Position numbers and translations under genes: made by a program
Notes under the pieces: generated by a model
What the model saw: only the letters and a program-made list of their open reading frames with translations
Database searches by the model: none
Told to the model about the DNA's origin: nothing
Shown here: positions 5,470 to 6,169 of the stretch, piece after piece
Layout of the letters: every line of letters begins with the position of its first letter
How positions within the stretch are numbered: the first letter of the stretch is position 1
Assembly: GCA_025357355.1 (NCBI GenBank)
Contig: JANXPK010000767.1
Span: 1 to 6,169 of the forward strand
DNA from: Rhodobacterales bacterium
GTDB lineage: Bacteria; Pseudomonadota; Alphaproteobacteria; Rhodobacterales; Rhodobacteraceae
Direction: 5' to 3'
Length of the DNA: 6,169 nucleotides

Positions 5470-6169
5470 TCAGCCCTCAACCTTGGTCAGATCGGCCACG
5501 CCCGAACAGATGGCGCGGATGCGGCGCAGAAGGTTCAGGCGATTGCGGCGGGTGATGGGGTTGTCGGAGTTGACCTGAACGGCGGTGAAAAAGGCGTCGA
5601 TCGGCGCGCGCAACAGCGCCATCGCGGTCATGGCGGTGGCGAAATCTTCCCGCGCCATGGCCGGGTTGATCGTGGCTTCGGCCCGGTCCAGCGCCGCAAA
5701 CAGCGCCCGCTCCTCGTCGGTCTCGGCGAATTTCAGGTCGGCGCCGTAAGAATACTCGACGCCATCCTTCTGCTCGGCCTGCGTCAGCAGGGTATTGGCG
5801 CGCTTGAAGCCTTGCAGCAGGTTCGGGCCGTCCTCGGTCTTGAGGAATGCGGCCAGCGCCTCGGCCCGCTTGACGAGCAGGGTCAGGTCGTCATTGCCGG
5901 GCATGGCCAGACAGGCGTCGATGACGTCATGGCGGATGCCCTGATCGCGGAGGTGGACCTTGAGGCGGTCGTGGAGGAAGGCGAGGAGATCCTTACGCGA
6001 TTCGCCGCCTTGTTCGCGCAACTTAGCGATATCCACCCTAGAGCTAAGAAAGGCGGAAAAGGAGTCGAGATAGAAAAAGCCATCGCGCCCGACGGTTTGG
6101 AGCAGAGTATATTCGCGTGAACAAACTGCCAGGGCGAAAGCAGATTTTATCACTTCCATCAGCGATATT
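5470..6169 (-). CDS. glyS: Glycyl-tRNA synthetase beta subunit GlyS, C-terminal part (5' end beyond window)
   Basis: GlyS pairs with GlyQ in the alpha2beta2 glycyl-tRNA synthetase; the beta subunit binds tRNA-Gly, and its C-terminal DALR-type domain reads the anticodon. Only the last 232 residues are visible; the frame stays open to the right edge. Typical GlyS sequence runs from DLLAFLHDRLKVHLRDQG through RHDVIDACLA, RAEALAAFLKTEDG, LRAPIDAFFTAVQVN and RRNRLNLLRRIRA to KVEG and a TGA stop, an end normal for the family. The first 57 or so visible residues (6000-6169) are odd: they do not show the DPFALRRAALGV-type segment I expect upstream of the DALR domain, GC falls to about 50%, and rare-looking codons (ATA, AGG, TCT, ACT, TCA) appear. 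It may be a divergent stretch, a recombination patch or a local sequence fault. The true start, far outside the window, cannot be assigned; ATG at 6159 is internal. Confidence 0.93.
   Translation of the reverse strand, partial: ISLMEVIKSAFALAVCSREYTLLQTVGRDGFFYLDSFSAFLSSRVDIAKLREQGGESRKDLLAFLHDRLKVHLRDQGIRHDVIDACLAMPGNDDLTLLVKRAEALAAFLKTEDGPNLLQGFKRANTLLTQAEQKDGVEYSYGADLKFAETDEERALFAALDRAEATINPAMAREDFATAMTAMALLRAPIDAFFTAVQVNSDNPITRRNRLNLLRRIRAICSGVADLTKVEG

Noticed and set aside
1..6169. A hidden mobile element, CRISPR array, defence island, tRNA or rRNA
   Set aside because: No transposase, integrase, spaced repeat array, terminal inverted repeats or RNA-gene signature is visible; five conventional co-directional genes fill nearly all of the window.

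Overview
The window reads as ordinary chromosomal sequence of a high-GC alphaproteobacterium, most likely order Rhodobacterales (Rhodobacter/Roseobacter type). I infer this from the protein style of GlyS, FolB and FolP, the strong GC bias at third codon positions, and the G-rich intergenic hairpin. I could not run a search, so the genus is open. All five genes lie on the minus strand and are described right to left, in the direction of transcription.

Right edge to 5470: the C-terminal third of glyS, the beta subunit of the tetrameric glycyl-tRNA synthetase, entering from outside the window. A 121-base gap with a tandem and inverted G-run element separates it from a long gene (5348-2784) of the pyruvate phosphate dikinase (PPDK) family. 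This protein keeps the phosphohistidine swivel domain and a complete PEP/pyruvate TIM barrel, but the hallmark motifs of its N-terminal ATP-grasp domain have been replaced.

Middle: a 195-base gap (2783-2589), AT-rich in its first part, follows. It holds a perfect 20-bp palindrome that includes the stop codon of the PPDK-like gene, plus two other symmetric elements. Next comes a secreted SleB-type cell-wall hydrolase (2588-1911).

Left: two folate genes, folB (dihydroneopterin aldolase, 1814-906) and folP (dihydropteroate synthase, 861 to beyond base 1), probably one transcription unit. FolB makes 6-hydroxymethyl-dihydropterin, which after pyrophosphorylation is the pterin substrate of FolP. 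FolB carries a C-terminal extension of about 160 residues that looks like a decayed amino-acid-kinase-fold domain.

I see no mobile element, CRISPR array, tRNA or rRNA, and no sign of a defence or other wholly new system. The points most worth a second look are the decayed ATP-grasp of the PPDK-like protein, the FolB fusion, the palindrome at 2777-2796, and an abrupt fall in GC with an unrecognisable protein segment at the right end of glyS.
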